NCBI RefSeq assembly: GCF_000512585.2
Contig: NC_089243.1
Coordinates: forward strand, 682,001-746,000
Origin: Kwoniella bestiolae CBS 10118
Taxonomy: Eukaryota > Basidiomycota > Tremellomycetes > Tremellales > Cryptococcaceae
Direction: 5' to 3'
DNA length: 64,000 nucleotides
Shown: piece after piece, positions 23,296 to 34,109 of the stretch
How the letters are laid out: the number at the start of each line of letters is the position of its first letter
Numbering within the stretch: the first letter of the stretch is position 1
Notes under the pieces: generated by a model
The model's input: the letters and a program-made list of their open reading frames with translations, nothing else
The model's database searches: none
Told to the model about the DNA's origin: nothing
Made by a program: the position numbers and the translations under genes

Positions 23296-23643
23296 ATGGC
23301 AAGACTCTGTCGGGTGTAAGCGAAGTTGTGTATTCTTGGGGTGAGATCGATATAGTGGAGAGAAGGAGAAGGAAACAAAAGTGTTTGCTAGGTTAGGAAC
23401 GCGTATTCCTTAATGTTTGATGCATTTTGTCCGTGTTCCTTCTCCCGTGTAGATGATGCGTCAAGCTACTCACACTCAGACCATTGTTTGCATATCGAAT
23501 ACAACATGTCATCCATTGATAGGAGTTCAATATACGTCTATGAGTTTTGTCCATTGACGGGAATTGTCAAGGCAGACTTGAATTGGGAGATCTATAAAAT
23601 TTATCTGAACCATCTAAGCAGTAGCAATCAGTCCACCCAAAAG
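23296..23643. other. Convergent 3' region
   Basis: 3' flanks of PGI1 and the minus-strand membrane protein gene. Nothing else is seen. Confidence 0.6.
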
Positions 23644-25590
23644 TCACCGTCCCTCATCCTTCTTTCCATCTTCACCTCCTCTACTCCCCTCATCTTCACC
23701 TTTCTCCCCTTCCTTCTCGTTATGAGCCTTCCGATCCTTGATCGGCGTAGACTTGTGATCTTGAGTCTTCACTTGACCAAATACGTCCCATACCGGGGTC
23801 TTAGCGCCATTCCCAAGTTCTCTATCCTTGGCTGCTACTGTGATCGGAACCTCCAATTTCAACTTATCAACCGCTCCCTCCCTTTCCATCATCTTTGGAG
23901 AACCACCTGTCACCTGAGCATCATCAGCCTGTACCTGGACCCTCGGCTGTTGAACACCTCTCCCACTCAGCGAACTGATAGCTCTAGGTCTATTACTCCG
24001 CTTAGCTCTTCCTCCAGTCCCTCCCAAGGCATATGAATAGTTGGTACCGACCGAATCGGACTGCGAGATGTAGGTTGAGATCGTCGCTCCGCGAGTGCGA
24101 TTTTTGATCCGCTGTGAGCCCATTGTGGGGGTAGCAGGTGGTGCCTGTTGGCTAGAGGAAGGTACGTTGATCGAACCGAACTCTCCACTAGGCATTGGTG
24201 CAGATCTAGGTGTCCTAGGTATAGAATTCACACTTCCCCTTCGGATCGACGAGGTAGATGCAGATGTGATAGGCAGGGTGGAACAGTTTGCAGTGAGGGG
24301 CGGTCTGATCCCTATTCTAGTGGATAACGAGGATGTTGCGGAGATATTCGACAGGGCCCTAGGTCTGTTAGTTGATCTGGGCGAAGTGGGGTTGGGTAAT
24401 CTGAGGGATCCGCCAGAAATGGGTGATGGGGGTATACGTAATGAATCGCCAGGGGCAGTGATGGGGGGTGGAGGGGAGAGGTACTCTTCCTGCTCCTCTG
24501 CTTCTTCTTGTATCGGTATATTCACTCCCACTCCTCCCTCAACTTCCGCTCTGCACACACTCTGTTGACCAATTTCCCCTTCCTCGTCTTCATCGGAAAT
24601 CACAATTAAGTGATGTTCCGCCTGACTGCCCAATGCCAAACTCGCAATCACCGGATTAGTGATCCACCCTACCACCGCGCCATACACGCATTTTATGACC
24701 ATTGGTGCCCATTTCCAACCCTTTTCTACTATATTATCGTGCTTGTACAATGGTCCCAGGACTATGATGAACAGTAAGAAGACGGGTAGACCAAAGATGA
24801 TGCCGATGGCTGCTCCCTGAGCTGCTGTGAGGAATATCCGGATAGGCAGGGGTTTGGAATTGGGAATGGGGAGGAGGGAGTTGTTCTCTGTTCCTTCGAA
24901 TATGAACCGAATCAACATTCTCAGGTAGTACGAGAAGCCTCTTGTGATTTGTTCGTCTCCGGGATGTTGTTCTTCAGGAGCAGGAGAAGGCGAATCGGAT
25001 TTTTCATTTGAACTAGCAGTATCCTTCTTGCTCTTCCGCCTATTGCGTCCTAGACGATCCGTAATTTCCCTCGGATCTGGTAGATGCTCGACATGAGGCC
25101 ATGCGAATGATAAAGGTGCGACGGCATGGTGGTGCAGGTCCGTGTGAACCAACGTAGATGTAATTAACATCGATGCGAGACATTGGATTATGGGTGTGAC
25201 GCCTAGGTCGCCTGCCAAGGTATTTTTTGATAGGACCCACATCTAGTATGTAAATCATATTTCACGTCAGCGTCGTTTCCGAGGCTGAAGGAAGGAAACA
25301 GCTCTTTGCAGGACTAACCTTGATGACCTTTTGATTGTGGTACACTGTACATAACATACTATGAGTCTATGCATAGTACGGAAGCGAAGGGTTGGGACTT
25401 ACTGGCATAGGCCACTGCAAAGTTCGCTCCTCCATCTATGATCTGTCATATCAACGATAAATGTCAGTATAATGTAATGAACAAAGGCACAAGGGTTACT
25501 CACCCCTGCTCCCACGCCTTGCAATACCAAGAGATAGAACCATTGTCTATTCGTCAACGGAAGGGGGAACGGCCTGAAGAGTGATTTCAT
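23644..25590 (-). CDS. Fungal four-TM membrane protein of unknown function (DUF2456-like)
   Basis: Exons run from the ATG at 25590 to about 25503, then about 25440-25402, about 25350-25320, and 25242-23644. The joined N-terminus reads LTNRQWFYLLVLQGVGAG, then IIDGGANFAVAYA, VYHNQKVIK and MWVLSKNTLAGDLGVTPIIQ. I count four hydrophobic segments: the QWFYLL helix with its continuation, VTPIIQCLASMLITSTLVH, FLTAAQGAAIGIIFGLPVFLLFIIVLG and APMVIKCVYGAVVGWITNPVIASLAL. The small-residue-rich NTLAGDL block resembles the fungal domain of unknown function DUF2456; this is from memory. The remaining 300 residues are Ser/Pro/Arg-rich, disordered and probably cytosolic. No function can be stated. Confidence 0.75.
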
Positions 25591-26165
25591 GGTGTCTAGT
25601 ATGGGTCACTGATGTATTTGTAACATGTAGTCTTCTGCAGTGCTAAAATGAGGAGTGGTACTAGTGGAATATAATTTACGGATTGAATACAAAGATGGCA
25701 CGATAAATCTCAATCTCTTGTTCAACTTTTTCATTGATCAGCACATCAAAGCATACGCGAACAATGTTAGTCGCACGTGGACGCATACGGTGTTTGTTTG
25801 GTTCTGATTGCGACTAAGTGGTGAGCATGAATAAGATTAAAGGTATGGTTGGGTGGCAAATCATGCGTAATCGTAATCGTAATCGTAATCGTTGAGTGAG
25901 GCTTGGCAAGCTGCACCGTCAAGATTGATCAGCAGCAGAGAGTTGGAAAGGGAAGATGAATGCAACTATAGATTATAGATTGTACCAGAACATATCATAT
26001 CATACCTTATACCCGCTTGATCATCTTGTTATCAACTCACTTGGTCATCGATCATACCATCCAAACACAATAAAAGGCAAAACCTCTCATCGCGCTCTTC
26101 CCTCTTCTCATTCACTTGTTCAAACTTGATCCTTGCCACTTGACTCCAAAGCTCACTCATTCAAC
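25591..26165. promoter_or_regulatory. Divergent promoter region with hexamer repeat
   Basis: 575 bp between the starts of the four-TM protein gene (minus) and the AN1 zinc-finger gene (plus). It contains the short hexamer repeat at 25866-25892. The start-proximal 100 bp before 26166 are pyrimidine-rich. Confidence 0.5.
25866..25892. repeat. (CGTAAT)4 hexamer microsatellite
   Basis: Four perfect copies of CGTAAT followed by CGT. It lies mid-way in the divergent promoter. It could be a simple length polymorphism or a cluster of binding sites; the sequence does not decide. Confidence 0.9.
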
Positions 26166-27482
26166 ATGACCACCACCACTCCCTCACCAACCCATCGATC
26201 CGAGATGATGTTCCTCGGTAAAGAATGTAATCATCCAGCCTGTCACCTACATGACTTTCTCCCATTTGAGGTGAGTCTATCCTTCTCTCATCCTTTCCTA
26301 CTTGCGCCCAACTCACTTAGCTAACCAATTACTCACCAGTGCCCAGCATGTCATCTCCCCTTCTGTCAACCCCACTTCCTCCCCTCCCAACACTCCTGCA
26401 CCTCACCCCTCCCACTATCGATGGTAGATCGCATAGCCCCCAAATGCCCAATGTGCGATGAGATAGTCAAATACACCAGCTCATCAAATATGGATCCCAA
26501 CGAGGCTGTCGAGAGACATATCCTTTCGGGGACATGTACAGGTTTCCAGGGTGGAGAGGAGAGGAAAAAGTTGGAATTGAAGAGGAAGAAGATGAATGGG
26601 GAGATATGCTGGAGGAAGGGGTGTAATAAGATGTTGGTCGTGAAGATGCGATGCGAGGTGGGTTCTTGTTTGGTCTCATCTCTTCTTCCTTTGGAAATGC
26701 AGTAGCTAACGGCGAGTAAATACTCAGCAATGCAATCACCTTTTCTGTCCCACACATCGCCATTCCTCCTCTCACACATGCACCCCTTCCAACACACCCT
26801 CCTCATCCAATATCAACCTATCCTCTCAACCACAGCCCCAATCTCAACCAACACGTCAAGCAGGCAAAGCTGCCTTATCCAGACTATTACCCCAATCCAT
26901 GACTCCTCCCGTCGCTTCTAGCTCCTCATCAACACATCCAAAACCCATACCAGCCGTCAAGGTGACTTCAGCCTCCTCTGCCCCTGCTGCATCAGATAAA
27001 CCATTAGACGCCAAAGCAGCTGCTGCGGCCGGTGCAATAAAAAGAGCAGGGCAGGATGTCAAAGTGCCATTTGTAAAGACGAAGACTGAAAAGTGAGTCT
27101 TTTTTCCTGTCTACAGAATGACACATTGAAACAATCGTCACTTCACATACTTCAATCGAAACCGTAGCTGACAAACGATTTACACCGCTAGACGATCCCA
27201 AGCAGAGCTCAACTCCACTATCCAAGCCTTGAAAGCACGGCACGATAAGGGGTTACTCTCAAAGACCGAGGAGGTGAGATAGACCCCTTGAAATCCAACC
27301 CTGGAAACCTCACTTATGTCTCTTCTGTCGCTGTGGTTGTGGTCGTGTTCGTGGTCGGTGGGGATGTACAGGTCAAATATGCTGAATTGGTGGCTGAACG
27401 GGAATCTAGCAAGAGGAAATTTGGCGGAGGGGATAAGAGTAAGAATGGTGGGAAGGAGAAGGGGGACTGTATAATAGCTTGA
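26166..27482 (+). CDS. AN1-type zinc-finger protein (ZFAND2/Cuz1-like)
   Basis: About five exons: 26166-26271, about 26340-26655, about 26729-27092, about 27192-27273 and about 27371-27482. The product has two AN1 fingers. The first is C-x4-C, then CPACHLPFCQPH, then a His-x5-His-x-Cys ending, followed by the CPMCDEIV linker and ERHILSGTC. The second is CWRKGCNKMLVVKMRCEQCNHLFCPTHRHSSSHTC. This two-finger layout and linker match animal ZFAND2A/B and yeast Cuz1/Tmc1. These proteins bind the proteasome or Cdc48 and are induced by proteotoxic or metalloid stress. The C-terminal part is Ala/Ser-rich and then helical and basic (ELNSTIQALKARHDKG, KYAELVAERESSKRKF). Its neighbours IBTK and RPT3 also belong to the ubiquitin-proteasome system. 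Confidence 0.88.
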
Positions 27483-27830
27483 GAGGAGGTGCTCGCACCT
27501 CGGCAAAGGAGGTATTGGGAAGGTATAGGGAACCTGTAAAGGGGAAAGCGTTCTGTTTCATACATACATCCGATTGACTAGTCAATATACCCTGCATTCT
27601 CATGATGATAATCAATTTGTATATATGCATTGTATCACGACCCTACGCTACTTGACTATCAACATTTCATTGATCTTTATATTTGTCTTGATTGCATTGC
27701 ATTGCATTTCAGAGTACAACATCTATATATGAATATTTACTTGATTTCCGATTTACCTCGTAAAATATTGATATTAATATCATTGCATTATACTTTACCT
27801 CCCTATCTATAATCTATTGCTATTTGCCAA
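27483..27830. other. Convergent 3' region
   Basis: AT-rich 3' flanks of the AN1 gene and the IBTK-like gene. No gene is seen. Confidence 0.6.
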
Positions 27831-30800
27831 TCACCTAGAAAATCTAGGTACGAAACTGGGAGCGTCCGCCTTGGGTACGAAAGATGCTGCGGCGGGATGT
27901 AATTGTGTAGATGGGTTCGTAACGCTATGAGATGGAGTGTGATTCTGGGTTGCCGATATTTGAGGTGATGTGGAAGGAAGATTACCGTTGTTTCTGGATG
28001 GCGTATTCGTATGCGTATTCGATTTAGACGGGGTACCATTATGTTTAGACGTCGTATCTTTAGCTTTAGATGGGGTACCCTGTCTCCCCTGTTTGACACT
28101 CCCATCTTCTCCATCCCTACCTCCCGCATTTACTTTAGCTTTACCTCCTCTCCCACCGCTCCCTTTGGAACCCTCCCCATTCGCCTCCCTCTCAGCAATC
28201 TGGGTATTCGCCTTCCCACCCCTGCCCTTGGTAGTAGCGCTCCGAACCTTCCCCCTTCCCCCTCCCTTACCACCACCTCTTCCACCTGTACTACCGCCCA
28301 CCGTTCCAGACTCCTGAGCAACCCTAGCTTCCTCCTCAGCCCACCACCTCATAAAGTCCACTTCCTGCGCTTTATCCTTCTCAGCCGTCCTCTCCTCCTC
28401 CTGAATCTCCTTGAGGCTCTTGGCAGGTTTCCTAGCGCTCATCTCAGCAATATCACGCTCGTGCTGCTGGATGGCCAATAATGAGAATCCCTGTGTTATG
28501 GGAGAAACAGATACAGGCGGAGTAGGCGTGAATGTAGGTGTGGTCCATGCTGCTCCTCCCGATGCTTTGCGCTGGGGGACCACACCAGGTGCAGCTGGAG
28601 GCAGCTTGACTGGAGTGATGATTTTACTGGAACCGCTCCGCTGAGGTAGAGGGGAAGCTTGCGATGCGGATGGACGAGATGAGGTGGAGGGAGATTGTTG
28701 GGCTTGTAGTATTGGGAACGATGATTTGGGTGTGTCGGCAGTTCGCCATGGACTACCAGAAGCGGATGGCTGACTACGTGCTGTTGAAGGTGTTTTGGTA
28801 GGGGTAGGTAAAGGTGTGGGTTGAGGTCGTGAGGGTCCACCCATGATACTACTGGGCGTAGCAGTGGGAGTGGGGCGACTCGGCGTCTTTCGAGCAGCTT
28901 CACCAGCCATGATACTTCGTAAGTCGACCCTACTCAAATACAATCAGCATTAACCTCAACTTCCTACCAAAGGACAACTCACTTCTCCGATTCCACCTTC
29001 TTCGATCTCCAGACGGCTCCCTTTCCGGCTTGAGCAGAAGCAGCAGCCAGATCCAGCGGAGTGACCGGTCTAGTAACTCTCGGGGTAGAAGCGCTCGAAG
29101 GTGGAGTAGGCAAATCATCGTCCATCTGGAATATCCCATCTGCCGCTGAGGGAAGCATCTCAGGCGACATCATAGGTGAGGGAGGTACTCTGGTTCTCTC
29201 TTTGATTGTTGAAGATAGGGTCATCGTATCGACTGGCGAGAGAGCCGGGGACTTGGGCTTCCATCTGAATGGTTGTCTGACTCTTGGTTGAGGTATATCC
29301 TGCAACAACAACCATTCTCGATGTTTCTCCATTGCATGTTTGGTGAGGATCTGACTTCTTGATACAGATAGTCTAATTCCTTGTTTTTGAGCGATAACTT
29401 GGCTGAGATCTTGCAAAACGTCGATATCCATCTCGTCGAGTAGTCCCGATTCTAACATCGTTTCCATACATGAGATTATATAGTCGAATATACTGAGTTT
29501 GAGAGTGTTGGCTTGATAGAATGCTGCTTCAGTTGCGAGCGCAGCGGCGTTGAAGGCATTGCAGTGTTTGATGATCGCTCGAGAACAGACCAATACAAGT
29601 CGATCGAGCAGTAATTCAGTCTGGCTTGATATCAGCTTTTTGTCCCTGACAAAGAGAAGAACGTCACTTACAGCAGCAGCAAGCACTTCAAATACGAAAT
29701 CCAAGAATTCATCTAGTGTATCTTGATCTACTCAGAACTATACATCAGCGCACATCCACAACTCGACAAGAGCAACACAAAGTCGCTCCACTCACGCAGA
29801 TAATCAAACAGCCCCTCCTCCGCTCCTTCATGTATATACCTAAACACCAGTTTCATAGCAGGCCATTGAAGATGTTCCATCCTAACCGTCACTCTCCCCC
29901 CTTCGACCCTTCTCGAGGTCCAATCAGAATCCGCAAACATAGCTTCGAAGAACGGGCATCTCGATCGGAGTATAGTGGAATTGCACGATATCTCCTTATC
30001 CGCCAGTACTAGTGTTACATCACACTGCGTCTGTGTCGAAGGGGGTAAAGTATGGGTTGAGGTGAAGAATGCGTAGATGTCGGAAGGGAGGGTAGGTTGA
30101 GGTATGGGTTGTTTACCTGCTGAAGTGAGGACTGTCGAAAGTGGTGTCAAGCCCAATTCATCCGCCAGAGCCTTGAGATCGGATTTGATCTGACCTAGGG
30201 GTAATTTAAGAGAAGCAAATTTATCTTGAACCGCTCGAGCCACTCTTGCATCCCAGATTGCGGATATATCGTCCGAGTAGATATATTGAAGGAGGAGCAG
30301 AGCAGCGAGTGGGTGACAAGCGTTGATATGTATAGCTTTCGATGATCGATACTTGCCCAGAGAAAACATGTCGGATTTACCTTTCCCGACTCCAGAACCG
30401 GATAGAAGCTCTCTAAATTTCGGTACTCGCAGAGAGAGGATGACACTATGAGCGGGAATGGCGACATCCTTCACAACCAGATGAACATCACTCCCAAGCA
30501 ATGGTTCACTCCATGCGAATAACGAGTCTCCATCATCGTTCCTCCATCTACTAAGGATCGTGCAGAATCTAAACGCTACCGATAGATCTTTGGTGATAGA
30601 ATTCGAACTTTCACCTTCATCGTCATCCTCCACTTTCTTCTTGAGGGCTTCTTCGAATTCATCTGCAGTCATCTGATTCTCGAACCGCCGTATATGCGGT
30701 TGCAGCAAGTACAGATCTTCGTCCAAAGTCTTTCCAGTCAAGGCGATAGCAGTGGCCTTCGCATCTACGCGAATAGCGGCGAATGCTCCTGACTCGTTGA

Positions 30801-32740
30801 CTGCGACCTTTACAACTCGTTGTAGGTAGGGTATACGACGGAATTTGAGTTGACCAGAACCTGACTTGAGTCGTTGTCTGACGAAGACGTGTCCTGATTG
30901 CGTGCAGATAATGACTGTACCGTCGGACCCCAGTGCGACATCCTGCAGAGCGGTGTGAATGTCAGTTACAGATTATGAGATGACCAATAAAACAAGAAGA
31001 TGACTCACCTGAACAGCAGTAAAGCTTTTCCTTAATGCCCAAATCATCTGCGGTTTCACACTAACATGACCTCCTCTGGCATCTTTCGGTAGATCGTCCA
31101 ATGGATTAGGCAAAGCGAAGGTAAAGACATCGCCAATCGACGAAAGAGCAGCAAAGGAAGTACCACAGCTAGTGACCTTCTTGATCATAGGTTTCAGAGT
31201 AGCTTGAGGCGGTCTAAATGGGAATGCTTCTGATAAGACACGAGGAGTGGAGAAACTGATTTTGAACGATGTGTCTCTGTGGAAACATAGGACTTCGTAT
31301 GTGTCCATTAGACATATCATAGCGTAATCTGTGAATGCAATGTCGAGTACAGGTTGAGTGATAGATGTGACTTTTCGAGGTACGACTTGAACAGGGTTCG
31401 AAGCTTTATCATAGCCTGTTTCATCGTGATCAGCTATCTGCGAACATGTCTTCCGTTGATCTGGCTGATGCGAAGTGCTTACCTAAATGGCCAGCATTCG
31501 TTCCCCACGTCCAAACTCCTTCGGCAGTCCAACAAGCGCTATTCATTCGTCCAGCCGCTACACCCCTTACGAACTCTTTTTTCAACGGTCCCACGATCCT
31601 CTTCGGAGATATCTGAACCAGATCATCTCCATCTCTAGCACCCGGAATAGGTTTCTCGGGAACTTCGATGGTATAGCCCAATTGCGAGAACCTATTGTGT
31701 CCCCACGATAAGACGTATCCCCCAGAAGCCAGAGCGAGGGTATGATCTTGACCCAAAGCAATGTCTATAATACTATGTGGTAAGTCCGGTAAAGGTAGTA
31801 AGGATAGTTGAGAATGAGTTGATCGACCCAATCTTCCATTCGAGCCGAATCCACATAAACTCAGATTACCCCTTGCTTCGTTGGTGACTACCCCGGTATG
31901 TAATTTGGCCATGGACACCTTCTTGACTCCGACATGATCGAATTTCTCTGATGGGTCTGATCGACCGCTCGCTTGAGCTTGGGTGAGTAGGTTGATATGA
32001 TCTGGAAAGGCTTTATCGGATGCATCTCCCGTACCGAGACCGTAGTTTCCTTCGCACCACGTATCAGCTTGGCCCAATGCGGTTACGACAGTTGGAAATG
32101 AGCTTACGGTTGACTCCCCAAACGTACAAGTCAGATCCATCGACATCGTGAGGGGGATTAGTCTGCGATCAAGTCAGCTATATCCGTTATCACTCTGCAT
32201 GAGATAGCTTACCCCTTCAACAGTCCCGTTGTACAGATCAAAAGCCGTCATCCCCTCTGCATCCTTGACACTCAAATCTATGTCACCTCTCGCCAACAGA
32301 TCCCTCGCAGCTCTTAGGTTTCCCACGAACAACGCTCGATGAAGTGCCGTATAGCCCGACTCTGTATCTTGTAGATTCACAGATATATTGGGGTTCTTTA
32401 ACAGGATGTTCAAGAACGTATAGGCATTGGCAGTCGACGACGAAGCAACGAGGTGAAGAACCCTGTGAACATCCATTTCATTAGCTGAGCATTCATGAAT
32501 GAAGATTCACCTTCCAGCTAACAAAGAACAAACATACGTTCGTCCAAACTGATCTCTCTCATTGATATCGCTCTTTACCGGCCCCCCACTAAACCCTCCT
32601 ATCGACCAGCTCCTCCCTCCAGACGCACTACCAGGATTAACGCCCTTACCTCCCGCATGGGAAGAATTGTTGCTCCCATCCAGCTCCTGGCGGAAGGCTT
32701 TGACATTGCCATTATAGTAATGTACGTGAAGATTTGGCAT
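27831..32740 (-). CDS. IBTK-like protein: ankyrin, RCC1 repeats and two BTB domains
   Basis: One long multi-exon gene from the ATG at 32740 (MPNLHVHYYNGNV) to a TGA at 27831-27833, about 1,450-1,500 residues. Order of domains: ankyrin repeats (RDQFGRTVLHLVASSS, ESGYTALHRALFVGNLRAARDLL, DAEGMTAFDLYN), then RCC1-type blades (DLYVWGVN, LSLCGFGSNGRLG, DHTLALASGGYVLSWGHNRFSQLG, GVWTWGTNAGHLG). Next come a first BTB (DVHLVVKDVAIPAHSVILSLR), a second BTB (CDVTLVLADKEISCNSTILRSRCPFFEAMF), BACK-like helices, and a disordered tail. The tail has FSLLAIQQHERDIAEMSARKPAKSLKEIQEEE, close to the IBTK C-terminal helix, and a Gly/Arg/Lys-rich end. The same unusual order defines animal IBTK, a substrate adaptor of CUL3 ubiquitin ligase. 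The fungal role is inferred. Confidence 0.88.
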
Positions 32741-34109
32741 AACAAGTTTTTCAGGTTCGAGACCAGTAAGACCGTTGGATTAGACAGGAATATCGAATCT
32801 TCGAGGAAGAGGGCCTCGAGAGATCAGATGAGACTGTCTAGAAACGGTGTTTTTACTGATCTGGGGGTGTTGTGGTGCTCGTTCTTCTGTGGAGACGAGG
32901 ACTAGGTGATACTTGGTGTCGAGTAAAGTGAAGTGAAGTGAAAGACGCGGTGGCAAGATCGATGATAAGCTTTTGAATCGGTCTGAATTGCTGGAGATTG
33001 ATTCGTCACACAAAGGAAGTCCGAGGTGATGGATAGATAATGCTGATATTGGCTAGACAGATAATTTGTGCTAGGGCAGCAAGAGATATAGAATGATCAT
33101 AAGAGTATATATAGATAGGATCAATTTCGATCTCATGTTGCTGCACATTCACACTTTCAAACGTGTTTGCCGCCGGTGGAGGTGTCATCACCAGCATCAG
33201 ATTTTGAGATTGATGCGGTTATCCGAAAAGTCCTCTCTGCCCAATCATCCAACCGAGATGACTAAAAAAGACACATTGCACACCATTGATCTCATCACAC
33301 TGTAGCGCACCATAGCGAGCCCAACCTCGACGTGCAGATATGAGGACACAATGCATAAGCATCAAATACAAAAAGAAAAAAAGATGTACCCTATAATATG
33401 GACCGATCATCATCCCAGACATCCGAGTCGGTGAGTAACAAGGGGACATACATCCTCCAGAGCGCGGAGGAGACGTAACAAGTCTATATTGGTGTTCCTA
33501 AAATAGCAAGTCGACATAGGTAATCATCGCTCGCAGAGTGTTAAGCACCGTTCAATCCTATGATCCTCTGTCAAGAGGATCGGATCACAAGTGAAGAATC
33601 AAGAAAGAAAGAAAACAAAAAAGGACCTGGGTGTAAAGGAATAATATATCGGTCAACTAAGCGTATAATATTCCTTTACATCTAGATTCTTCTCGTACGA
33701 ATTCTTTCCGATAAAAAGAAGTAGGAGGAAACACAAAAAGAGCATGTCCAGCGTCTGTGAAGTATTTACCTCGTGATAGTGGCCTAAGCCTCGAGGAAAT
33801 AGCAAATGAACGCTGACTTTCCAGAAAGAAAGTGGGGTTGCTCTTCGCAATTGTAACGCCTTTCGCTATCACCGCAGAACAGGGTGAGAGCGAGATGATG
33901 GGTTACTGAGCGGGGATTGGGAGAAGCATGACTTGTTGTAGGAGCGGAAGTGATGGATGAGTAAAATGGGTCAGTGAGATGATGTGCGTTCTGGTTCGTT
34001 CATTATTGCTGCATGCAGAGGGTAGGAATGTACACTAGAGATAATAAAGGAGTCAGCTGAATTCCTTCAACAATTGATTCACGACAGATGACTCACAATG
34101 TGACATGAT
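32741..34109. other. Intergenic region RPT3-IBTK
   Basis: 1.37 kb that holds the IBTK-like promoter and the 3' flank of RPT3. Short ORFs near 33219-33449 and 33653-33872 have no recognisable domain and no splice partners. A small perfect hairpin lies at 33562-33581. Confidence 0.55.
33562..33581. repeat. Short perfect inverted repeat (8-bp stem)
   Basis: GATCCTCT, a four-base loop, and AGAGGATC form a perfect hairpin in the intergenic DNA. Its purpose is unknown; chance is possible. Confidence 0.7.

Noticed and set aside
24095..24568. 157-codon plus-strand ORF
   Set aside because: It is antisense to the disordered tail of the four-TM protein and has no features of its own.
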